Assembly (NCBI GenBank): GCA_934230685.1
Contig: CAKQFF010000040.1
Span: 1 to 12,779 of the forward strand
Source: an uncultured Prevotella sp.
GTDB taxonomy: Bacteria > Bacteroidota > Bacteroidia > Bacteroidales > Bacteroidaceae
Direction: 5' to 3'
DNA: 12,779 bases
Under the pieces are notes generated by a model. It ran no database searches and was not told where the DNA came from. It worked only from the letters and a program-made list of their open reading frames with translations. Below are positions 6,626 to 12,779 of the stretch, one piece after another. Each line of letters opens with the position of its first letter. Within the stretch, counting starts at the first letter, position 1. Position numbers and translations under genes: made by a program.

Positions 6626-6747
6626 GTAACACAAACTACCACTAATCCCTTATGCCAAAGTTTTAACTAATGAGCGGGCAAGCCGAATGTAATGAAGTCA
6701 ACATCAAACAAAGAGGCGTAACCGTTCAAAATTCAAAATCAGAATTT

Positions 6748-7311
6748 ATGGAAAAGACAGATTTTTTTGTGTGCAAATGTCATGATGTCAGCCATCAGTT
6801 GGTTTTAGAGACTCTTGAAACCGAAGAAAACGAGGAACACGTTGTTTACGGATGTTTCCATATCGTTCATCTCGAGTTTTGGGAAAAACTGAAATGTGCC
6901 ATGAAATATATCTTTGGCAGAAAGTGCAAGGATGGCGATTTCGACGCCTTGTTGTTGCGTCCCGAAGATGCCGACCGACTTGAATGCTTCGCCAACTATT
7001 TGGATGATAGCATTTCTGCTCCCGACAAGCAGACCGATCCTTTTCATTTCACATTCCTCAGCACGGACAATGTGTATGAAGTCTCCTTCGAGACCTTTCA
7101 AGACAAGCTCAAAGACGGAAGCATATCGACAGATTCAGAGTTGTCGGTATGTGTGTGGATGAAGCCCGGCAACTTATTCTACAGACTCTACCGCGCCGCC
7201 AAGTATCTATCCGGCTATTGCTCCCGTTACGGCGATTTCGACTCTTTTGAGTTTATGCAGAATGATGCATGGAAACTTCATCGTATGGTGAGCGGATTGA
7301 GAGCGTGTTAG
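6748..7311 (+). CDS. Hypothetical protein with an internally duplicated domain
   Basis: I do not recognise a named family. The 187-residue product contains two copies of a module about 99 residues apart. Copy 1 has FWEKLKCAMKYIFG at 44-57 and GDFD at 63-66, then PEDADRLECFANYL. Copy 2 has LFYRLYRAAKYLSG at 143-156 and GDFD at 162-165, then NDAWKLHRMVSGL. The shared pattern is R/K-L-x2-A-x-K-Y-x2-G-x5-GDFD-x7-DA-x2-L. Copy 1 also begins with CKCHDVSHQ, which copy 2 lacks. It resembles small soluble proteins that I associate with Bacteroidota phages and mobile elements, from memory only. The frame is open from ATG 6670, but I prefer 6748 because the repeat unit starts there and 6670-6747 is AT-rich and leader-like. 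It is monocistronic with a sigma-54-like promoter. Confidence 0.7.
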   Translation: MEKTDFFVCKCHDVSHQLVLETLETEENEEHVVYGCFHIVHLEFWEKLKCAMKYIFGRKCKDGDFDALLLRPEDADRLECFANYLDDSISAPDKQTDPFHFTFLSTDNVYEVSFETFQDKLKDGSISTDSELSVCVWMKPGNLFYRLYRAAKYLSGYCSRYGDFDSFEFMQNDAWKLHRMVSGLRAC

Positions 7312-7352
7312 GATATTTGCGGCAAACAAGGAATCCAATCCAACATATTCAA

Positions 7353-7391
7353 TCTACGGCAGAGCCAATTCTTTAGGGACTCCGCCGTAGA
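7353..7391. terminator. Stem-loop after the duplicated-domain gene
   Basis: TCTACGGCAGAGCC (7353-7366) pairs with GGGACTCCGCCGTAGA (7376-7391) with one mismatch and small bulges around a 9-nt loop. It lies 42 bp after the stop codon. No long T run follows on the plus strand, so termination is plausible but not certain. Confidence 0.4.
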
Positions 7392-7394
7392 GAT

Positions 7395-7413
7395 TGTCCA
7401 CATAATGTGGACA
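7395..7413. promoter_or_regulatory. Perfect 19-bp palindrome
   Basis: TGTCCACATAATGTGGACA has perfect 9-bp arms around one central base. It lies between two convergent transcription units (6748-7311 and the R-M operon). Its symmetry fits a dimeric protein site or a small hairpin. No function is assigned. Confidence 0.5.
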
Positions 7414-7454
7414 TTAATGGAGATGTATTTAAAAAAGCCTACACTATTAATATA

Positions 7455-8645
7455 TTATTTTATTCCCAAAAAATCGCTCAAAGGTTTTATCTTTGCCACA
7501 AATGTATTGGAATTTTCTTTTAAATTCGGAATTATCTTTATATCTATAGGCTTAGTCCTATCAAAATGCAAAACAATATAATAAGGAGCATGTGTAGGTT
7601 TAAATCCATATTTTTCTAATGTCTCCTTTGTCCATATTTGAAAGTGACCCTTAGATTTCAACTTGAATAGTTGACAATTGTCACCCCCTGTATGCAAAAG
7701 AACATACTGCATCCTTTCAAAACCGGGAGTAACGCAAAGAGAGCCTTTTGAATCTCCTGCACGAAGATAACAAATGCCTGTTTCTATCATCTTTTCCTTT
7801 AATTCTTTTCGACAATGATTTACCATCACCATCACCTCTTCATTATTTTCAGACATCTTATTCTTTATTATATCTGCCATTTTAGAGTCTTCTATTTCTT
7901 GTTTTCTACGAATGCCATACATAAGATACTCAAGACTCTGATCGATTCCAATAAATTTCCTATTAAGAAGATTAGCAGCTATGCCTGTTGTGCAACTTCC
8001 TGCAAATGGATCAAGAATTGTATCACCTTCATGAGTCGAGGCAAGAATTACTCTATATAGAAGACGTAGAGGTTTTTGTGTCGGGTGTTTTCCACATCTC
8101 ATTTCCCAAGATGAAAGAAATGGAATGCGCCACACGTCAGACATTCTTGCACCTCCATTCAACTGCTCCATCAATTCGCAATTAAAGAAATGTGGAATCT
8201 TCTCATTTTTCCGAGCCCACACTATATATTCTGTTGTGAAATTGAAATAGTTTCTTGATAGAGTTGGTTTTGCATCAGACTTTTGCCAAACGATAATATT
8301 AAGTATTTTATATCCAAGCTCTACCATGCATGAGGCAACGGAGAATATATTATGATAGGTTCCGGTCACAAAAATAGTTCCATCATCTTTGAGTACATTA
8401 CGACAAGCAGATAACCACTTTCTGTTAAAAGCATTTATATTATCTTGGCCTGTAGCTCTATCCCATTCGCCTTTTTCAAAAGACTTCCACGTACCGTTTA
8501 TACATTTAGAAATGTTCTTAGACAAGAAATAAGGAGGATCTGCAAATATCATATCGACTTTTTTGCCTATATTACCAATAAGCTCCATTGTATCGCCATG
8601 AAGCAATACAAACTCCTCATTTTTAGTCTGGTATAAAGGATCCAT
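7455..8645 (-). CDS. DpnA-type beta-class DNA methyltransferase with extra C-terminal domain
   Basis: SAM-dependent amino-methyltransferase of the beta class: catalytic motif IV DPPY (36-39) precedes the SAM motif I DPFAGSCTTG (212-221). Residues 11-250 closely follow my recollection of DpnA/M2.DpnII: DMIFADPPYFLS, KGEWDR, FNRKWL, GTYHNIFSV, WQKSDAKPTLSRNYF, TEYIVWARKN and KHPTQKP. The last Gly of the FxGxG motif is Cys218, a variation some relatives tolerate. Residues 251-396 are not present in DpnA (about 270 aa). They contain LRAGDSKGSLCVTPGFERMQ (about 293-312) and look like a separate alpha/beta domain, possibly for target recognition. The start codon is 2 bp after the stop of the Dam-like methylase, so it is the third gene of the R-M operon. 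It could protect the same site, including single-stranded DNA as shown for DpnA, or modify a different one. Confidence 0.88.
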   Translation of the reverse strand: MDPLYQTKNEEFVLLHGDTMELIGNIGKKVDMIFADPPYFLSKNISKCINGTWKSFEKGEWDRATGQDNINAFNRKWLSACRNVLKDDGTIFVTGTYHNIFSVASCMVELGYKILNIIVWQKSDAKPTLSRNYFNFTTEYIVWARKNEKIPHFFNCELMEQLNGGARMSDVWRIPFLSSWEMRCGKHPTQKPLRLLYRVILASTHEGDTILDPFAGSCTTGIAANLLNRKFIGIDQSLEYLMYGIRRKQEIEDSKMADIIKNKMSENNEEVMVMVNHCRKELKEKMIETGICYLRAGDSKGSLCVTPGFERMQYVLLHTGGDNCQLFKLKSKGHFQIWTKETLEKYGFKPTHAPYYIVLHFDRTKPIDIKIIPNLKENSNTFVAKIKPLSDFLGIK

Positions 8646-8647
8646 TT

Positions 8648-9580
8648 TTATACAAAATTCAATTCCAACTGAAGTTCTCTTTTCTTAGACTTATCACATT
8701 TACTTGTTTGAGCAGGCTCATGTAAATCAAAATTGAAAACAAGAGCCTCTATCATTGCATGACGGTTCTCTATATGTCCACCTCCATGATAGAAATGTTC
8801 TTGAGTCTCAACATTAAAATTATTCCAAAATCGATCCATCATTTCATTTTCTCTAAATTCATTATGATGCCATGTTGACAAGATGAAATGAGCAGGTGTT
8901 TTTAAAAGAGCATTATATAACTCTTCTTCATTTTCCTCTGTCCATCCATTATAATAATCAACATATCTTCCGAAATACGGAGGATCGCAATAAATCAAAT
9001 CACCTGCCTGGGCATGATTTATAGTATCAATGAAATTTTGATTATGAAATTCCCAAGGAAAGGCATGTATTACCTTCTGAGCAGCTGCTACTTGATTGCA
9101 AATTTTTGTAACGTAAGCAGGGGCAAATCTTCCTGGTTTTTTGCAAAATGGAATATTCCACTGACCACGCCTATTAAAGCGCATCATGCCATTGAAACCT
9201 GCACGAGACAGAAAAATAAAATCAAACGAACTATGCTCTGAATTAAAACGATCTTTGACCGTACGGTAATAAGCATAACCATCCTCATCAGCTGCTGCCA
9301 ACAAAGCTCCTTCATGTTCCAAATATTTACGCATATTCTGAGGCGTTATTTCTCCATTTAGAACATCATTATAGAAGTTGATAATATGTGGGTTGCTATC
9401 CGCTACATATCTTTTGCCACCAACTGGAGCATTGAGTCCAACAACACCTGTTCCAAAGAAAGGTTCTATCCAATTGGTATTAACCAAGTCTAAACCAGAC
9501 TGTATAATCAAGTTGTTTATCCAAGGAACAAGCTTTGTCTTAATTCCCTGTGATTTTATAGGAGGTACTATTACTGCCAT
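8648..9580 (-). CDS. M.EcoRV/Dam-type adenine-N6 DNA methyltransferase
   Basis: Alpha-class N6-adenine methylase that should protect host GATATC sites. The 310 residues start VPPIKSQGIKTKLVP, nearly the same as M.EcoRV, with the SAM-binding Lys of motif X at 14-16. Motif I, EPFFGTG, is at 39-45 and ADSNPHII at 60-67. FDFIFLSRAGFNGMMRFN (119-136) and NIPFCKKPGRFAPAY (142-156) match the M.EcoRV target-recognition area, and catalytic DPPY is at 199-202 with GRYVDYYNGW after it. Length is close to M.EcoRV (298). It lies 3 bp after the endonuclease gene and 2 bp before the DpnA-type methylase. Since the nuclease gene comes first, the methylase has no obvious promoter of its own. Specificity is inferred from homology. 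Confidence 0.92.
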   Translation of the reverse strand: MAVIVPPIKSQGIKTKLVPWINNLIIQSGLDLVNTNWIEPFFGTGVVGLNAPVGGKRYVADSNPHIINFYNDVLNGEITPQNMRKYLEHEGALLAAADEDGYAYYRTVKDRFNSEHSSFDFIFLSRAGFNGMMRFNRRGQWNIPFCKKPGRFAPAYVTKICNQVAAAQKVIHAFPWEFHNQNFIDTINHAQAGDLIYCDPPYFGRYVDYYNGWTEENEEELYNALLKTPAHFILSTWHHNEFRENEMMDRFWNNFNVETQEHFYHGGGHIENRHAMIEALVFNFDLHEPAQTSKCDKSKKRELQLELNFV

Positions 9581-9583
9581 AGT

Positions 9584-10381
9584 TTATAGCTTTGATAATT
9601 TTTGAGCTTGAGATTTTAAATATTCTTTGTAAGTTTCCAAATTGTTATAATGTGGCGTGCCTATTCCTGCTGTTCTGGCATCAACCTTGTTGAAATAGCC
9701 TTGCCAATAATCGTCAAAAACATCTTCTCCCAAATTGGCAAATGGTCCTTGTCCTTCTATAAGTTCTTGGATGTTGGTTATACCACCTATATTACGAGTG
9801 TTTCCACTACCTGGATTATCTTTGGCAATCTTCCATTTAGGCTGAACAAAGAAAACGAACTTTTCTATTACAGAGTGTATCGCAGATATTTCATCAACAG
9901 AAAAGACATGTTTCTCATTAGCGCCAATCACACTCTGCTTATAGAGCATTCCTAACACTATATGTGAACTGTATGAATTATAAGTATAATCCATATTCTT
10001 TATTGTATCTCTATCTCTGAAATACCCCCAATATGAGCCAAGGGTTAATCCGTTTACTGATTCACCATCGTAATAACTTGATTTGAAATCAACAGCAAAC
10101 AAATGCCCTTCGTTGTCTTTAAATGTCAAGTCCGGATAGAAATTCTGCTTTGAAGGCAATTCTAATATCAGGCCATTATCTCGTGCAAATTTATCCAATT
10201 TAGGGATAAGCAAAATCTCAATTATCTTTGACACTACTTTAGTATCATTTGTTATAGTATAAACATTTTTATCTATATCAATAAAACCCTTGACAATCCA
10301 ATCCTGGCTGTCGGTTTCAAGATAATCCTTATAACTCTTAACCTCTTCTGTTAAGAGCTCGAGAAATTCTTCTTTTGTCAT
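9584..10381 (-). CDS. EcoRV-type type II restriction endonuclease
   Basis: Type IIP nuclease predicted to cut unmodified GATATC. The 265 residues align along most of R.EcoRV (245): NDTKVVSKIIEILLIPKLDK matches the EcoRV segment with Glu45 (here Glu55). LPSKQNFYPDLTF carries the catalytic Asp84 (EcoRV Asp74), and AVDFK carries Asp98 and Lys100 (EcoRV Asp90 and Lys92), giving a PD-(14)-DxK site two residues tighter than EcoRV. The DNA-reading loop GSGNT at 191-195 (EcoRV 182-186) is intact, with R196 in place of Thr187. It is followed by NIGG. The C-terminus IEGQGPF and the DDYW motif also match. It is the first gene of the three-gene operon, transcribed from a perfect -7 element about 80 bp upstream. 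The AT-rich composition differs from the core genes to the left, which fits horizontal gain. Confidence 0.92.
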   Translation of the reverse strand: MTKEEFLELLTEEVKSYKDYLETDSQDWIVKGFIDIDKNVYTITNDTKVVSKIIEILLIPKLDKFARDNGLILELPSKQNFYPDLTFKDNEGHLFAVDFKSSYYDGESVNGLTLGSYWGYFRDRDTIKNMDYTYNSYSSHIVLGMLYKQSVIGANEKHVFSVDEISAIHSVIEKFVFFVQPKWKIAKDNPGSGNTRNIGGITNIQELIEGQGPFANLGEDVFDDYWQGYFNKVDARTAGIGTPHYNNLETYKEYLKSQAQKLSKL

Positions 10382-10427
10382 AACTTAATTTTATCATGAT
10401 AGTATTTCCATTCAAATAAAGCCAACA

Positions 10428-10467
10428 ACTCTCAATATGTCTTAAGAGTCATTCGTGTGCAAATATA
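10428..10467 (-). promoter_or_regulatory. Predicted promoter and inverted repeat of the R-M operon
   Basis: On the minus strand TATATTTG (10460-10467) is a perfect TAnnTTTG element, placing the start of transcription near 10453 and leaving a leader of about 70 nt. At that start lies an inverted repeat, ACTCTCAA (10428-10435) and TTAAGAGT (10442-10449), with seven of eight positions paired. It could be an operator or a leader hairpin. No controller-protein gene is nearby. Confidence 0.45.
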
Positions 10468-10571
10468 TCAAAACTTTATGAGAAAAACGATTATTGCTGA
10501 AGGTTTCTTTTAAGGATTCATCAATTTTGACTTCTGTCATATTCCTACAAATAGCATTAACAATATTTAGC

Positions 10572-10587
10572 GCGAAAAATTTTTCGC
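10572..10587. promoter_or_regulatory. Perfect 16-bp palindrome in the divergent control region
   Basis: GCGAAAAATTTTTCGC is fully self-complementary. It lies between the predicted R-M promoter and the predicted promoter of the unknown gene pair, so one bound dimer could affect either. An AT-rich tail follows on the plus strand, so a terminator-like hairpin is the alternative. Confidence 0.45.
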
Positions 10588-10629
10588 ATTTTATTTGCTT
10601 ATCATATCGGCTGAATAAAATAAAACTGC

Positions 10630-10637
10630 TAACTTTG
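10630..10637 (+). promoter_or_regulatory. Predicted -7 element for the unknown gene pair
   Basis: TAACTTTG matches TAnnTTTG exactly and would give a leader of about 100 nt before the ATG at 10743. No good -33 element stands 19-20 bp upstream. The remainder of 10382-10742 shows no convincing gene. Confidence 0.4.
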
Positions 10638-10742
10638 TAGATAATACAAGGTATAGCGAACACCCTTAAAATTCTTCTAATAAGGTATCCTAATTCTATT
10701 AAGTTACGAGATAGGAACAAACTTTAAATAAAAAAATTAATC

Positions 10743-11723
10743 ATGAAACAAAAGAAATTTGTTTTCTTCAGGTATTCTTTCAACGAAGACCCTGATTCAA
10801 CAGAAGACAATCGAGTAGACAAAAACTACATTCAAAGTCTCTTTGGCGATATTTTCATTGCTGGAGAGAAATTGACTATATACATGAAGAAAGGTAAGAA
10901 TGAGGTTACTTTGCGAAATGATGTCATTACCAAATGCGACGACATCATAGTGTATCGACTCAACGACGACAAGGACGTTAAGATAACCTTGCCTACGGGT
11001 ACTGCTACCAACAATATTGACGACTATGCGGACAGAACGGAACCTTCATACCCGTTTTGTCATATAATATTTCACAATCAGCCTGGTGTGAAATACGTGA
11101 CTATTGAGAAGAACTATGCAGCCTTCAGTGGCAACTTGAACCGGATAACTAAGATTCTTACCGTCAACTTCAACCGCATGCTCAAACAATATGGTTACAC
11201 AATTCAGTTTGAAGCCATTTATATGCAAGCGTTGGCATGGGATGTAGTGAAAAGGCGTTGCCGGGAAAACGATGATTACGTAACCCAAATTACCCTGAAT
11301 GCAAAACGTGACAAAGAGAATGAGACTTTTGCCGACTTTTCGCGCAACGACAACATTAACGGATTGATACAAGAGGCTGAAGATAACGAAGCAAAGGAAT
11401 TTTTCTACGGAAGCAAATTCGCCAAGGGCACAAATGAGCAGAGTATAAAAAACTCTATCGACACGATGTTTCACATAAACCAATTCGTAAACAAAAATCA
11501 ATGCGAATTGAAGGTAAAACTAAACAAAAGCGGAGTGATATGCATAAACGACGAAGTAGTACCCATGTATTTCTTACCACATATGGCTATAGAGCGTTTT
11601 CAGCTAAGAACCTCCGTATCCACTAATGAGAATGACTACGAGCTACTGAAATGGCTAAATGACTGCATTAAAGACATAAAGAAAACAGAAGATGAAACAA
11701 CGCCTCCAGCAAAACTCGGTTGA
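10743..11723 (+). CDS. Unknown protein, first gene of an overlapping pair beside the R-M operon
   Basis: I do not recognise the family. The 326-residue product is hydrophilic with no signal peptide or membrane segment. It starts MKQKKFVFFRYSFNEDPDST and has a beta-rich first third (IFIAGEKLTIYMKKGKNEVT, then VRLxx-type strands to about 85). A middle part carries PFCHIIFHNQPGVKYVTIEKN (104-124) and NRITKILTVNFNRML (133-147). A charged region EAEDNEAKEFFYGSKFAKG is at about 211-229, and strands ELKVKLNKSGVICINDEVVP occupy 255-274. The acidic/Lys residues at 211-229 are suggestive only and I would not call a nuclease from them. The gene overlaps the next by 32 bp, so the two are translationally linked. 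It is divergent from the EcoRV-type operon. A defence or mobile-element role is inferred from this position. Confidence 0.8.
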   Translation: MKQKKFVFFRYSFNEDPDSTEDNRVDKNYIQSLFGDIFIAGEKLTIYMKKGKNEVTLRNDVITKCDDIIVYRLNDDKDVKITLPTGTATNNIDDYADRTEPSYPFCHIIFHNQPGVKYVTIEKNYAAFSGNLNRITKILTVNFNRMLKQYGYTIQFEAIYMQALAWDVVKRRCRENDDYVTQITLNAKRDKENETFADFSRNDNINGLIQEAEDNEAKEFFYGSKFAKGTNEQSIKNSIDTMFHINQFVNKNQCELKVKLNKSGVICINDEVVPMYFLPHMAIERFQLRTSVSTNENDYELLKWLNDCIKDIKKTEDETTPPAKLG

Positions 11724-12483
11724 CCTTATACATGACTCTCTAAAAAATAATATTGTTCTGAGGATTGTAGACACCAGTTGCAAACAATTCGAGAGCCGTA
11801 TGAATGTCATGCGGTTCTCTACAACTGAGATTTACATAGAAGTCGTATCGCTTTTAGATGAAATCAGAAGACAGTCTACAGATTTTGATTTTCCGAATGC
11901 CTACGACTGTATTTTATGCCGATTGCGCAACTATGATGACAGTCTTGAGAATGTTGATGCGAGGTTGGCTGCATCCGTAATTATTGTTTTTACGGCTTAT
12001 ATCATCTTTATCTGCATAAGTGTGAATGAACATTATAAATATTGGGCTCTTGACTTACTGAAGACTGTTCCTAAAGAGGCTGACTATAAGAATATGCTAA
12101 AACTGATTGCTTCACGACTATCTTCCAGACAGCAAGACGAACTAAGAGACTGTATGTGTAATTATATCAAGCAGCCTGACAAGTGGCTGTCCAAGCAAGT
12201 TGAGGACATCATACGCTATAATGGCATGGAGGAAAAACTTATATACGCCCTTATGCAGCATTTCTATAGCGACAACCAACTTGCCAACGTTATTTCCTAC
12301 ATCAAAGAGATAAAGGAGGCCAAGGGCAATCCTGCTGTTTCAAGAATTACGGTTCAGTATATAAAGGACAAGAAAATATCCAACTTCGATAATTCGCACA
12401 AGAGCCCTCTTTGGAAAATTCTTCATGATCATGGTTTATACAAAGCCAAAGTTGATAATTGGAATAAAGCCATAAATGTATAG
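11692..12483 (+). CDS. Unknown protein with a single predicted membrane segment, second gene of the pair
   Basis: No family recognised. The 263 residues are mostly helical. A soluble N-terminal part (1-90) is followed by one hydrophobic stretch, LAASVIIVFTAYIIFICIS at 92-110, which may be a membrane segment or a buried helix. A long helical region follows (116-225) with the Cys pair CMCN and the segment DIIRYNGMEEKLIYALMQHF. The C-terminus, SPLWKILHDHGLYKAKVDNW, looks like a small helix-turn-helix-sized piece that I loosely associate with Bacteroidota mobile-element proteins. ATG 11692 lies within the last 32 bp of the preceding gene, in another frame. Met38 or Met40 could be alternative starts. 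An intrinsic terminator lies 70 bp after the stop, so the pair forms one transcript. A toxin or effector with membrane contact is possible but unproven. Confidence 0.8.
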   Translation: MKQRLQQNSVDLIHDSLKNNIVLRIVDTSCKQFESRMNVMRFSTTEIYIEVVSLLDEIRRQSTDFDFPNAYDCILCRLRNYDDSLENVDARLAASVIIVFTAYIIFICISVNEHYKYWALDLLKTVPKEADYKNMLKLIASRLSSRQQDELRDCMCNYIKQPDKWLSKQVEDIIRYNGMEEKLIYALMQHFYSDNQLANVISYIKEIKEAKGNPAVSRITVQYIKDKKISNFDNSHKSPLWKILHDHGLYKAKVDNWNKAINV

Positions 12484-12527
12484 GCTGTATAGATGTTTTT
12501 CTTCTGATTCATTGATATTATCTGTTT

Positions 12528-12701
12528 ATTCCTTATAAATTCCTCGTAAATTCGTCAGGAATCCTTGTCCGCAAGGAATTTCTGACGTTTTTTTGTGCCC
12601 TATCGTCAATTATAGCTTTATCCGGGCTATTTTGTTGGTAAAAAAAGCGATAATTCCTCGACCAATTCCTTATCAATTCCTTTTGATTCCTTCCCATTCC
12701 T
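12528..12701 (+). repeat. Helically phased ATTCCT array
   Basis: ATTCCT or a close variant starts at 12528, 12539 and 12550, then again at 12653, 12665, 12676, 12686 and 12696. Steps are 10-12 bp, so copies face the same side of the helix. The terminator hairpin between the two groups carries the same motif in its arms (AATCCTTG and CAAGGAATT). Such spacing suits cooperative protein binding, but could be decayed tandem DNA. Confidence 0.5.
12553..12594 (+). terminator. Intrinsic terminator of the unknown gene pair
   Basis: CGTCAGGAATCCTTG and CAAGGAATTTCTGACG pair around a short TCCG loop (12553-12587, one mismatch and a bulge) and are followed directly by seven T residues. It lies 70 bp after the stop at 12483 and is the clearest Rho-independent terminator in the window. 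Confidence 0.8.
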
Positions 12702-12730
12702 TGAACGAAGGAAATATTTAAATAAACTCT

Positions 12731-12758
12731 CAAACAGCTGTTTGTTTCCATAACTTTG
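12731..12758 (+). promoter_or_regulatory. Palindrome plus -7 promoter element for a gene beyond the right edge
   Basis: The perfect 14-bp palindrome CAAACAGCTGTTTG (12731-12744) is followed by TAACTTTG at 12751-12758, an exact TAnnTTTG element. The palindrome covers the -33 side of the promoter, which fits an operator. The regulated gene would start beyond 12779. Confidence 0.5.
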
Positions 12759-12779
12759 CAGCAGAAATTTCGACATCGG

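Noticed and set aside
7326..7337. ACAAGGAATCC near the left edge resembling ACAAGGATTCC (reverse strand) in the right-hand terminator, as possible attachment sites
   Set aside because: The match is short and imperfect, no integrase is present, and the right copy is explained by the terminator hairpin.
10442..10720. 92-codon minus-strand frame upstream of the endonuclease, considered as a controller protein
   Set aside because: No helix-turn-helix pattern, a composition like translated spacer, and both predicted promoters and the 16-bp palindrome fall inside it.

Overview
The window looks like a Bacteroidota chromosome, most likely Prevotella or a close relative. Start codons lack clear Shine-Dalgarno sequences, several upstream regions carry the Bacteroidota -7 element TAnnTTTG, and the long gap at 614-1577 holds GC-rich palindromic repeats of a kind I associate with Prevotella and Bacteroides. 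The genus is an inference from style, not from a marker gene.

Left part (1-7311), mostly core genes with moderate GC. It starts with the N-terminal two thirds or less of an AGCS sodium:amino-acid symporter (minus strand, cut by the window edge). A 964-bp gene-free stretch follows, filled with small hairpins, 10-, 15- and 25-bp tandem arrays and a 203-bp palindromic REP-like element. Then come tcdA (tRNA t6A dehydratase, plus) and, convergent with it and overlapping by 56 bp, a two-gene sulfur amino acid unit (minus): a Cys/Met-metabolism PLP enzyme followed by a MalY/PatB-type C-S lyase. Divergent from that unit is a Fic AMP-transferase fused in frame to a complete 2'-5' RNA ligase/cyclic phosphodiesterase (ThpR/LigT) domain. 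Next is a small protein with an internally duplicated domain of unknown function, preceded by a strong match to a sigma-54 (-24/-12) promoter.

Right part (7312-12779), a more AT-rich block that looks like an acquired defence segment. Three tightly spaced minus-strand genes form a restriction-modification operon: an EcoRV-type endonuclease, an M.EcoRV/Dam-type alpha-class adenine methylase, and a DpnA-type beta-class methylase with an extra C-terminal domain of about 145 residues. The order (REase, alpha MTase, beta MTase) combines an EcoRV-type nuclease with the two-methylase set-up known from DpnII. Predicted specificity is GATATC. Divergent from it, across a 361-bp control region, lie two overlapping plus-strand genes (326 and 263 aa) that I do not recognise. 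Their coupling and their place beside the R-M operon make them a candidate two-gene defence module. The window ends in a strong intrinsic terminator inside a helically phased array of ATTCCT motifs, then a palindrome next to a -7 promoter element that probably serves a gene beyond the right edge.

No tRNA, rRNA, CRISPR array, transposase or integrase was seen.
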